64,000 nt of DNA from NCBI GenBank assembly GCA_030760725.1, contig JASWHV010000004.1, positions 56,201,136-56,265,135 of the forward strand, in the 5' to 3' direction. Below the pieces are notes generated by a model, which was not told where the DNA came from, searched no databases, and worked only from the letters and a program-made list of their open reading frames with translations. The position numbers and the translations under genes are program-made. Positions 43,028 to 53,515 of the stretch are shown here, piece after piece. The DNA comes from Neostapfia colusana. Taxonomy: Eukaryota > Streptophyta > Magnoliopsida > Poales > Poaceae. The stretch's first letter is position 1, and every line of letters begins with the position of its first letter.

Positions 43028-43170
43028 GTACTTGAAATCTATTCATTTGTGGTTATATATTCTGAATTCAGTTTGTGGATTATATGTGTATGTGTGATGA
43101 ACATCCTGGGCACACATACGCATCAGTCTCGGTTCCGAGAGGTTTTTCTTCTCGGGATAGGGGCGCCACA

Positions 43171-44296
43171 TTACCCCACACATGACTTGGAACTTGCAGC
43201 CGTGGTACATGCCTTGAATATTTGGAGGCATTATATCCTTGGCCACCTATGTGAGATCTATACGGATCACAAAAGCCTAAAGTATATATTCACGCAAACG
43301 GATCTGAATTTGAGGCAACGTCGATGGTTGGAACTCATCAAGGATTATGATGTTGGAATCAATTATCACCCCGGAAAGGCCAATGTAGTAGCTGATGCGT
43401 TGAGCCGAAAGGGAGCATGTCACCAACTCACGGTTCGGGAGCTACCGCCCAAGCTGCGCAAGGAGTTCGAACGGTTACATCTCGGGTTCTTGAACGAGAT
43501 GGAAGTGATAGAACTCAACTCTTCGCTGGAACAAGAGATATGAAATGGCCAAGCAACGGATGAGGAAATCAAGAAAATCAAGGAAAGAATCCGACAAGGC
43601 ATAGAAAAGGATTTCAAGGAAGACAAGAAGGGCACGCTTTGGTTAGGGAAAAGGGTTTGTGTGCCTCACGTGAAGCACATCCACGACACGATATTAAAGG
43701 AGGCACATGACTCACCTTATTCCATACATCCCGGCTGTACAAAGATGTACAAGGATCTGAAAACTTGCTATTGGTGGGATGGTATGAAAAGGGACATAGC
43801 TGAATATGTTGCCTTATGCGACACGTGCCAACGGGTGAAGGCCGAACATCAAAGACCCGCTGGACTGTTGCAGCCATTGAGAGTACCCGAGTGGAAGTGG
43901 GAAGACATCAGCATGGATTTCATTGTCGGATTGCCACGTACTCGGTCGGGTTACGACTGCATTTGGGTTATTGTGGACCGATTGACCAAAACAGCCCATT
44001 TCCTTCCTGTTAGAACCACGTACCGAGTGGCAGAACTAGCCGAGCTGTATATGGAGCAAATCGTGTGTCGCCATGGAGTTCCGAAGAGGATAGTTTCAGA
44101 TCGGGATTCTCAATTTACCTCTAGGTTCTGGAAGAAGCTGCATGAAACCATGGGTACACGGCTGAATTTCAGCTCCGCCTATCACCCGCAAACTGATGGG
44201 CAAACTGAGAGGACAAATCAAATTTTGGAAGACATGTTGAGAGCTTGCGCCTTGAAAAATGGGCACAGTTGGTATAGGAGCTTGTCGTATGCTGAA
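43171..44296 (+). pseudogene. pol: RNase H-integrase fragment of element F
   Basis: Family II pol that resumes directly after D, starting ttacc (candidate right target duplication of D). It contains RNase H (ELAAVVHAL, YTDHKSLKYIF), the HHCC finger and the integrase core to the motif QTERTNQILEDML. A stop replaces Arg near 43541. Homology ends at YAE (about 44296), where the sequence jumps into the family II LTR array, deleting the integrase C-terminus, chromodomain and LTR start. Confidence 0.88.
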
Positions 44297-44488
44297 CTCG
44301 CCTCTGAGGGAGAGGGAGGTCCCGCCCGCCAGACACATGGCGAACCCGGAGCTCGCCTCTGAGGAAAAGGGAGGCCCGGCCCTCGCTGAATGCGTGGCGC
44401 CTCCGGAGCTCACCCTGCGGAGGTGACGAGATCCTTAAGCGGTTTTTCCCTGTGCGCGAGCACTCGGTACTGAAGAAGCCGACATGAT
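44297..44488 (+). repeat. LTR fragment of element F, left piece
   Basis: Starts in CACGTG-array-type sequence (ctcgcctctgagggagag...) joined to integrase through a short shared GA-CTCGCC-like stretch. It is interrupted by solo LTR G after atgat. Confidence 0.85.
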
Positions 44489-47400
44489 TGTAACACCCCA
44501 AAATTTTGATTCAAAACCCTACATCATGTTAAGAGGGGAATTTAAAAATTTTTGGACGTGTTGCATGTTTTGCAAAAATTCAAATTCCAACTGGAATTCA
44601 AATTAAACTCAAATCAGAAAAGAAATAGAAAAAGAAAAAGAGAAAACAGAAAAAAACCGGCCAGTGGGCCGAAACCCACCAGACGGCCCAGCCAGCGCCC
44701 GCGCCAGCCCGCAGCCGCGCGCGCCGCTTCCTTCCGCTGACAGGTGGGACCCACCAGATCATCGTCTACCTCGCGCCCGCGCCGGACTCCCTCTCACCCG
44801 AATCAAAACCGATCAGGATTTCGGCGTATCCCCGCTGAATTCTGTTCGTAGGCGACGCGGACTTGATCTAAACCACCCCGCCGCCCTCCCCCGTCTATAA
44901 AAACCCCGGCCTCGTTCTGTTTTTTCCCACGCGATCCGCCGATTTTCCTCCGGTGAGAACCGAGACTTCTCCGGTGAATTCTGGCCGATCTAAGCTCGGA
45001 AATTCCGATCTAACTCGCTGGTCTTGATCCACCGCCTCCGGGGAACCTTGCAGGTGCAGAAAACTCGGTGACTTGCGGTGTAAACACAGCGCCGACGAGC
45101 TTCGCCGTGGTTTCGCCTCGGACCTCGTCGCCGATCACTTTCCAGGACCTCCGAGCTCAAGAAAACCCCCGAGGTGAGATCCCCGACCTCCCCTCTACCG
45201 ATCTATGCCATAAAATCACAGTTCTAGGAAGAATTCCCGAAGATCCGAAAGTTTCCGGCGAGATCGCCGCTTCCCGCCGCCGTGCGCCGCCGGCAGCGCC
45301 GCCCGCGTTCGATCAGAGCGACGTGGCCACTTGTGCGCCGTTTATTTTAAATCGCACGGTAGGGTTTAAATCCCCGCATACCGGTTCGACGTTATAATCT
45401 CAGCCGTCGGTTTAAAATCGGACGGTCCACGTCAGCCCCGCGTTATAAAGACTGGAAATCTTACGAGCTACCCCCTGGGGTTCTCGGGAAATAAGAGCTA
45501 GCCCCGGAAACTTCTGATCTAGCCCCTGGAACTCCAGAAAATCATGTAAATTCATTTAAAAATCAGTTTTATCCCCTGGACTTAATAAAAATTAGGAAAA
45601 ACACCTCTGATAAGTGTAGCTAGACCCCTGGAAATTCTGAAAATAATATTATAGACCCTGTAATGGGGTGAGTTTACCTTTTTAGCCCTGTTTAGTATTT
45701 AAATTAGGAAATTGAATATGTGGCTAGTGTTTAAAAATTAAAAAGTGGGACAAACATATTGTCATAATTAAATTAAAAACTTTCTCAGTATTTAGAAAAC
45801 TTTGGAGTGAGATAAAAACATATTTTGGGCTGAATTGAATCTGTCTAATTTATTATTCACATTTAGGGACACATTTTTAAGTAATGAATAGTTTTAGAAA
45901 ATAGGGAAAATAATTGTGAAATAGTTTACATCAGAGGCAAAGGTCAAAATATGTTATTAAATTATTTAGGACCAGAACCTATTCTATTTAGATGATGTGT
46001 ATTACTAATTTCATAATAAAGAATACATTTATGTATAGGAAAATAAATCTGAAAATATAGCAACTAGTAAATGATAAATGGAGTTTCTAAAATCCAAAGA
46101 ATTCAATTTAAGGTTGGTAGAAATTCTAAAGGCACATATGGAGAAGAAAAATACTTTTCATACATACTTGGTAGTGAAAAGGTGTAGTAGTTGAATATAA
46201 GGAATTTATTTAAATTGGAAACTCATATATATATAGTAGGTAAGTATAAATGTGAACGCAAAAGTAGGAATCATATACACATGATTAAAAGTGCATGCAA
46301 GCCACAAATCAACACACATAAAGTAACCACAACACATATAATGGTGAAGGACTTTCATAAATGTGAATGTGTGGTTTGTATGAAGTAGAAGTGTGAACTA
46401 TGTCTTATGGATTGTTGATTTTCTTTTGCTATGTGTGATGGTATGATGTAGAACCTGCTCAAGAGCAAGTTATTGCTTTCCAAGATCAGAACTACCCATT
46501 TCAAGAGCAGCAGGAAGGAAGCAAGTGTCCTTGACCACTTTGATCCTATGTTAGGATGTGTAGCTAGAATTATTCGCATTGTCAATTTAAATATGAAACC
46601 CATGATAGGAAGTTTTCCTAGAATTGCATTACCTTGTTTCCTTGTTGCTTGGATTGGGATTTATTTTATCTTGTCATTTATTATTATGCATATGCTTAGC
46701 CATGCTTAGAATGGGATATTTGGGATATGAGATCATCAGTTTACTTCACCATACTCTTGAATGAGATATTGTGAGTTATGTAGAGGTAGGGATCAAGGCA
46801 AGTTGGATGTTTTGGTTGTGTGCTGGGTGCACGAGACTTGGGTTTGTGTTTAGTACTTGCCTGGATCCTAAGGACCGGTTCATGGAGCATGTAACCTGGC
46901 TTTACCGTGCCAACCACATGCTGAGATGGGGCAGCTTGGCCAATTAATTAGGTGTATCCCCGGCGTAGTATGGGTGTGTTGGATGGTGCGGGGAATAGGT
47001 GTCAGCTGGACTACCATATGAACCGCAAGGCTCAATAGGGGGCCACTGCAGCGGGGTTGGAGCCTCTTGTATGCTGTTAGGGGTGAAACCTCAGTGGGCC
47101 CACGCTCGTCGGGAATCCCTTTGTAAAGGCTTCGTAGTGATCTCCTGGCTACACACCTGGGAAGTGTGAATGTGGTTCGTAGCCACTGGCATAATGGAGG
47201 TTCTTTTAGTCCACCCGGCAACGGGGGATGAAATCACTACATGTGGGTACAGTGGTGCAAACTCTGCAGAGTCAAAACTGTCATGACAGCCGTGCTCACG
47301 GTCAAGAGCGGCTTGGACTTATTCATGATTAGAGGAGTGATGGTTTTGGAAGTTGTGGATGTTAAGCAGGGAGCTTAACATTGGAAATGATGTTATGGAT

Positions 47401-47923
47401 ATGTGATTATGATGATAGGATGGGAGATTGGGACCATTTCACTTGTGTAGTAATGTAGGTGCTTAATAAGCTAAGGTGATAGGTATTAATTGCGTAGTGC
47501 TTTAACCATGAGTTCAACCTCTCCTTGTTCTAGCCATGCATGATATAATTTTCCCACACTTGCTGAGTACCATCGGTACTCAACCTTGCATATTTGTTGG
47601 TTTATATTGCTGCTCAGGTCAAGATAATGAGGTGATGTATAATGACCAAGACTTTGGACCCGAAGAAGGTTTCTAGGTTCATGGGGACCCCCGGGCAACG
47701 CCTGTGTTGGAGCCCTCAAGAATAATATTCCGCTGCTAGTTTATTTACTTGTGATGAACTTATTATTGTCAATCGAGACATTTGCTATGTAAGACTTATT
47801 TATATTCGACACCTGGCTTGTAATAAATGATGCTTCACTATTTGTCATCACATGTATGAGAAAATGATCCTGGCATACATGTGATATTCACTCGGTTGTT
47901 CTTCGGAGAAACCAGGTGTGACA
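44489..47923 (+). mobile_element. Solo LTR G (family III), 3435 bp
   Basis: Complete LTR from TGTAACACCCC to GGTGTGACA, with no internal region, flanked by ATGAT at 44484-44488 and 47924-47928. It is opposite in orientation to E and clearly diverged from E's LTRs, so it is an older insertion reduced by LTR-LTR recombination. TATAAAAA is at 44896-44903, the exon-like block at 46452-46520, the 17-bp motif at 46868-46884 and the dyad CTGTCATGACAG at 47278-47289. Confidence 0.95.
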
Positions 47924-47928
47924 ATGAT

Positions 47929-49195
47929 TTCTTCCACGATTGCTGCCGCACCAAATCAATTGGAGATAAGTTGTTAAGATCCAAAACAAATTTAATAGGA
48001 CTCTTATTTGAAATCCGATCGGAGTAGGACTCTTCTTTCACCTCTTACAAATAGAACTCAGAACCCCCTGGCCGCAACCACGTACCTATTTTCCACCTCC
48101 CGAGTCGATCACTTGGAGGCCCTAGCCCCCAACTCGCCGAGTTAACCCACTTCGCCGGAATTCAGCCACCGGTGAGACCGCCAACGAGCCCCGTCACGAT
48201 CGCCGTCGCCGGAAGAGAGCCGACGATCTGACCTGCTACCATTGCTAGGAGGAAGGCCGAGGTAGATCTTTGTTACCACCTTACGACATCATCGCGGTTT
48301 TCTGTGCATCTGTTTTTCTTCGAAGAGAAGCTTTTTCGTGTGGACAGATCACGTGTTGATCAGTTTTTGACGGTGGAATTGATCTAGATCTTGAGTTGAG
48401 ATCATCACCACGTCCACACTTGATCCTTACACCCTTGTTCACCATAAAACCCCATGCAAGCCCAGTAAAACATGCAAGAACACGTACAAACTGATCTAAA
48501 TAAGACAGCATCATAGGATTTGCACCATTGCATCTTGAGTGAAGTTTGTGCATGATGTTTGATTGCTATAATTTTGTATGTGCATGGTCGTAAGTAGAAG
48601 GACAAGCTCAGGAAGTTATCTACGAAGGACTACAGCAACAAGACTTCGAGACACGTGAGCAACAAGAGCCATAGGAGCAAAGCAAGTGCCCCTTGACCAT
48701 ATTGATCCCATGTTTTAAAACTGTTTTGTTTGAGAAAACGTGTGTGTGCTTGAGTCAACTTGATGGGAAACCCTGTTATAGGAGTTTACTAGTTTTGTTA
48801 ACCATCCTTGTCGCCTGGAAAGTTGATGAGTCAGGTATGGTCATTTTTTTCCTTTTTGCTTCGCTTAGCTTATGGGATACGGGAAGGCGAAGTAGATCAT
48901 ATGAATAATGATGATGAAAACTTGATGATAATAATGAGCATAGAATCGGGGGAGATCTAGGCAAGCTTGGTTCGTGGACGTGGTAGAATGAGATGGTGGT
49001 TTACTTGCCGGAGATCTAAGGACCGGTTCATGCCAGCACATGCCAGGAAAAAAGTGCCACCACAAGGCCAAATATGGGTGCGGCTTAGCTGACTAATTAG
49101 GTAAGTTGCTAGATTGTTATGGACCGTGGAAGACGCGGGAATGGGAGTCGAGAGAGGACTGCCCTGGGAACTGCATGGTACAAGAGGGGGCCCGT
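47929..49195 (+). repeat. LTR fragment of element F, right piece
   Basis: Continues F's LTR after G: a degenerate TATA (TACAAATA near 48046), donor-like GAG/GTAGAT at 48261/48262, the exon-like block 48598-48681 (84 nt, one in-frame stop), and then the conserved LTR body. It ends at gggggcccgt (49195), where homology switches to inverted family I LTR. Confidence 0.85.
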
Positions 49196-50013
49196 CAGTC
49201 AAATATTGAACTGGTCCCATCGTCCCGAGCAAGAGGTCTCTGCACTCGCATCAAAGTGCCGCCAGTCGATTTACACCTCAAGCTCTCAACCTACCCTCTG
49301 AACGACGGGCAATGCCTCAATACCCAGCTACCCGAGTTACATCGGTTTTTCGGTTCCCATATAGCCGGTAGGTCTTCGGTACTGTTCTAGCTTGTTCAAC
49401 AGACCCGCACACGGCTCGGTCCTCAATCGACACAAGCGGAGCTATAGCACCCAGGACCTAAAGTCCTGCTGCCCTTACTCTCCGCTCGGTCTCATTTTTC
49501 TTGCCATGTGTATCATGTGCTATCTCTACCCGAGTCGACTGCCTCTAGCCTATGCTCGCGAGTAGTTCCAACTACTCGACTTGTACCGAATCCTACCCTA
49601 TCTTAGCTTTGCAGTAGTTAACGGGGTTCGCAATCCTAAACCCAACCCATGGTTTTCTTGGCTATTCATTTGGGTTTCCAAACAAGACTCTAATGCAAGA
49701 ATTAATGGTACTCAAAGTAGTTCTCAAAACAATAAAAGTTTGTAAAGAGGTTAATGCAAACCGGAGCTCGCCTTGCTGCTCTTGGTCGTAGGCTAGCTGC
49801 TCTTCTGGAGTAACGAAGTCTATGACTTCGGGTTCCTCCTCGACCTTAGCGACTACATGAGATAACAAGTACATGTATTAATTTAAATGCATTTGAATTG
49901 AATTTAAACTTGTGAAGTTTATAAGTCTTACTAGACAGACCCAATGACTGTGAAATTTTTACTGTGGTTTGGTTAAAACCTAAACAGAGACTTGTGTGGT
50001 GCAATTTGGAGAC
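49196..50013 (-). repeat. Inverted family I LTR fragment H'
   Basis: Aligns with A's 5' LTR at about 8300-9110 in the same plus-strand direction, so it is in minus orientation. It includes an exon-like block (49852-49772, 81 nt, peptide with VEEEPEVIDFVTPEEQLAYD). Both ends are internal to the LTR: the left abuts F's LTR and the right (gcaatttggagac) abuts H's plus-strand leader. Confidence 0.75.
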
Positions 50014-51172
50014 CCCGTCACGTGGTCTGAAACGTGAACACGTAACTCAAGGCGTGTTTGGCTTGAGAACATCCGGGCGAGTGATAACGGCCGGGTGTAC
50101 GAACTGTATGGATACTGGACTCAGTGTGCAGCCGAGTCTGACGATTGCTTGAGTTATTTGCAGGTAGTCTAACCACGAAACGGTAGACGTGTAGCATCCG
50201 TGTGCGAGAGACGCTTAGTGCCACTGAACTAACGAAGCCGGCTAAGTCCGGTATAGGTTTTTCTTTGTGAGGACGTAGTACCGACATGATCTGGTGACGC
50301 ATCGACATCACACCCGACTAAATGAACAACTTCATTGTAAAACTTGAAAGTTTTAATCTGGAGCATTAAAACGTTGCTGTAACCTCTTCCCTTAATCAGG
50401 ATATTCAGAGTTAACAAGTTTTCAACTTATAGGTTGTTAAGGACAGAGCACTCTGTTTTCAGCTGAATCAAGGCTGAAGTTAATCAGAGGTTAGAGGTTG
50501 AGTTCTTTCGATGTTGGCGTCATATGATACATTTCTGGAAAGCTTTGGAAGAGTTTTACAACTTTTCTGTTGATGTCCAGAGGTGTTTCAACCCTTAACC
50601 AATCGAAAAATGGAGTAGAGTTGAAACTGTCCAGAAAACAGGAGAGCAAACACTCTCTGTGAACTCTCTGTAAATTGAGCAGAACTTCCTGCATAAAAAT
50701 CCAAAAATAGAAAATGAGGTAGTTCTAGGAATCTTGTGAGATGGGTTACGACTTTGTAACAGAAAGTTTTGTCGGATTGGGAACATAATTAACTGGAATT
50801 CTTGGATCAAAGCAGTACCTAAAGCAGGGAGGTACTGTCCAATTTTCTTCAGAAATTCTGTTAACTTTGGCATCTCATAACTTTTGAACGAGGACAGATA
50901 TTGGGCCAAGAAAATACTTTCTGGAAATATATTGAAGTTAGCTTTAACTTTTATGTTGAGCTCCAGAATTGGTTCTGCTTTTAGCATGGCCTAAATCAGG
51001 TTGTAATGGAAACTGGTCAGGGCTGTCATGCAGACAGCAGATCAGCAGTAAAATTTGTTTAAATTTGAACTATATTTACAAGTTTTATGGGTTCAATGAC
51101 ATGTCTTGTGTTATAACTCAATGGTTTACTGTTCAAATAAATATTTGACATTTCTCAAATATATTTTTAAAG
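50014..51172 (+). other. 5' leader of element H
   Basis: Homologous in blocks to A's leader (for example ttgcaggtagtctaaccacg near 50158 and the ggtttttctttgtgaggacg region near 50254). No ORF with recognisable content. The last bases, catttctcaaatatatttttaaag, form an acceptor-like end directly at the accessory ATG. Confidence 0.7.
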
Positions 51173-52116
51173 ATGACAGCAGATAAACAGTTCGAGAACG
51201 GGTGGGTGGAATCTCACTGTTCTCACCACAGCGGCTATCCGGAGGCATTGAGGCAGATGCTTCAATATTTCGGATACAACCAAATGCCGCAGTACTTCGC
51301 CAAGGAAGAAGGCAAGGAGGGGAACAAGACGTGGACAATCCATGTCGAAGTCCCTGCAGGACCTACGCCACCCGGTTGGGCGCCGTTCACCGTCACGGTG
51401 AGAGGTAGACAACCGGAGGGAAGGTGGCAAGTGGCAGCCCATGACACCATGTCACGTTTCTGCCAGCTACACGTGAGAGCGATGGAGGGAACTCCATACA
51501 TGCTCATTCCGGTGGAGGGACAGGCTCATCATGTGCGGGAAGGGAGGTACCTGGAGGCAACAGACCCGAGTTGCCCAAGGTACAACCCCGCGGAGGCAAA
51601 TCTTAGCCTCCAGATGAGGGCAGGAAACGCCGTGATGGACAGCCAAGCTGTTCATACGGAGCATCTTGCCACAAGGCTCAAGGATAACACAAGCCGTGGA
51701 GACCATTTCGAGAGTGCTCACAGCGCACTCTGCAATGTGCTCCTTCCGACGATCAAGCGACTGAATGAACAGCACAATCAGTTGCATCGTCTGAAGAAGG
51801 CAAAGAAGAAGAGCCGTGTTGACATCGCGCGCTACAAGAGCTGGTTCAGACTCTAACCAAGCAAAATGAGGACCTTACTCAAGAGCGATATGATGCTATT
51901 GAGGAAGGGCAAGGCTGGGAAGAAGACTACAACCAAGCCATGGACGAGGTGCATGCATTGCAGGACCTCGTGCCTCCGGTATTGGGCATACCGGTGGTCT
52001 TGGGTCTTCCGGCAATGGGAGAACCCGAGATGGGAGAAGAGGTGGTAGATCCGGAGCCACCAGCAGAGGTACCGGAGGAGGACGACCTGCAGGAGGTCGA
52101 GTTCTACTCCGAGTAG
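51173..52116 (+). pseudogene. Accessory ORF of element H, one frameshift, function unknown
   Basis: Open for 227 codons from the ATG at 51173 to 51856. A frame change around 51820-51850 then continues clear coding character to TAG at 52114-52116, giving about 310 codons in all. The N-terminal part looks globular (SHCSHHSGYPEALRQML; WTIHVEVPAG; FTVTVRGRQ; WQVAAHDTMSRFCQLH). The middle is probably coiled coil (residues about 190-265, rich in Leu, Gln, Lys, Glu) and the tail is acidic. I do not recognise the family. The position matches E's accessory ORF; A has lost most of it. Confidence 0.7.
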
Positions 52117-52388
52117 GGGGTTACAGTTGCCAAGTAGGGCAGCTAGAGTAATGTAACCCAACTTTTGTAACCGGTAACATGTCATGTAGGCAGTAGCGTA
52201 TGTATAGGTAGTGACGACATGAGCACGACTTCTCGGAGACCCGAGAATAATGTATCTTGTATAAAGTTTACGCTTTATCAATATATGTGAATGTTGTGCA
52301 AATTATTCATGTGTCACTTCAATACCTACTGTTGCATATGGAATTTTAAGTATGACATGTGCTAATCGCTGCTGTTTTGAATTTCAGA
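52117..52388 (+). other. Intergenic stretch between accessory ORF and gag of H
   Basis: 272 nt without an ORF. Its last 140 nt match A's leader just before gag (ttgtataaagt..., catgtgctaatc). It ends in gctgttttgaatttcag/A, then the gag ATG. Confidence 0.6.
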
Positions 52389-53515
52389 ATGACTCGTACT
52401 CGTGCCAACCCGGATGTTGGGGGTACCAGCCAAGGGGGATAGACCTCCCAACAGCCTCCCGAGGACTCCTCGTAACAGCAGCAGCAACAGCAGCAACAGC
52501 AACAGCAAACACCGCCACCGCCACTGCCAACGGTTGCATTGGCCAACATCGTCGCGGCAATGGCGGGTTCTCATCAGCAGCACACGGAGTTTCTGCAAAC
52601 TCTCATCGCCAATACATCTCGCCCAGAGAGATGTCAAGATCGTGAGGAGCGTCAACAGAGCTCCTACTTTGACTTCCTAGCGACTCATCCCCCGGTATTC
52701 TCAAGGGTGGATGAACCCCTCGATGCGGACAACTGGCTCCGCGCGATAGAGATGAAGTTCGGGCTGCTCCAAATAAGTGAGCAGCGCAAGACTCAGTTCG
52801 CGGTCCAACAGCTCCAGGGATCTGCGAGCGCGTGGTGGGCAAACTTCTGTGCTTCACAGCCCACCGACCGAGTTATGACCTGGGCGGAGTTCCGTACGGC
52901 CTTCAGGGCCTATCACATACCGCCAGGTCTGATGAAGAGGAAGACGCAGGAATTCTTACACCTGCAACAAGGGAGCCGGAACGCGCTGGAATACTCCAGG
53001 GCCTTTAACGATCTCGCGCTCTATGCGTCATATCACGCCGATACTGACGAGAAGCAGCAGGACCACTTTTATCAGGGGCTTAACCCGCTCCTGAAGGACA
53101 AATTGGCGATGTTCAATCGCGGCAGCCTCAACGACATCATTGATGCTGCGATTGTTCAGGAGGACTCCGGCAAGGAGTTAGCGGCGGCGGAGAGAAAGCG
53201 AAGCACGCCGCAAAGCAGCGGATGGGAGGCGTTCCCTCCCAGAAATTTCGTATGGTGAATCGCCCACCATCAGGTCCGCGCTGGCAGCCACCCCAGAGGT
53301 CGATGCCGTTCCGCAGTCGCCCGTACTCTTCACCGGCATTAAGGCCGGCACTGCCAGCACCACCTCTGCAACAACAACAGCAGCAGCGGGCGATGCCTCG
53401 TGCGTATGCACCTCAGCAGCGCATGCCAGGCTTTCGTCCCCCAAGCACCGGACAAGCAGTGGTCACATGCTACAAATATGGTCGCCCAGGACACTTCGCC
53501 AGCAGTTGTCCGTAG
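52389..53515 (+). pseudogene. gag: gag of element H, broken
   Basis: The ATG at 52389 begins like A's gag (TRTR...GG.SQ). In-frame stops follow at codons 18 and 29, both explicable as C-to-T changes in Gln codons. A Gln-repeat (CAG/CAA, 52477-52508) precedes a gag domain (DADNWLRAIEMKFG, AWWANFCAS). A frameshift occurs near 53220, and the zinc knuckle reads CYKYGRPGHFASSC with the second Cys changed to Tyr. Confidence 0.88.

Larger units (their letters stand above)
20357..43170 (+). mobile_element. Element D: family II chromovirus, 5' LTR truncated, interrupted by E
   Basis: Plus-strand element: partial 5' LTR 20357-21972, primer-site array, leader, gag-pol 22559-25132 and 37820-39775, polypurine tract, 3' LTR 39788-43170. 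Element E sits in RNase H with a CCACA duplication. On the right D ends at gccaca and is followed by ttacc, then RNase H of F, so D inserted into F. The matching left flank was lost when the 5' LTR was fused to C at 20356/20357. Confidence 0.9.
39788..43170 (+). repeat. 3' LTR of element D, 3383 bp, best complete family II LTR
   Basis: Complete LTR from TGTGACACCCTC to GCGCCACA. In order: CACGTG-box array 39947-40750, TATAAATA 40957-40964, donor-like GAA/GTAAG/GTAGGT at 41158-41169, exon-like block 41498-41581, 17-bp motif 41931-41947, CTTTGTAAAGGCT block 42177-42191, palindromes CTCTGCAGAG 42301-42310 and ACTATCATGATAGT 42317-42330, CTTCCGCT repeats and two AATAAA (43007, 43022). The polyadenylation signals near the end imply a very long R region, about 2 kb. 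Confidence 0.92.

Noticed and set aside
50014..52388. H accessory region considered as a captured host gene
   Set aside because: No intron-exon structure or recognisable host domain, and its position and layout match the accessory ORF of E, so an element-borne origin is simpler.
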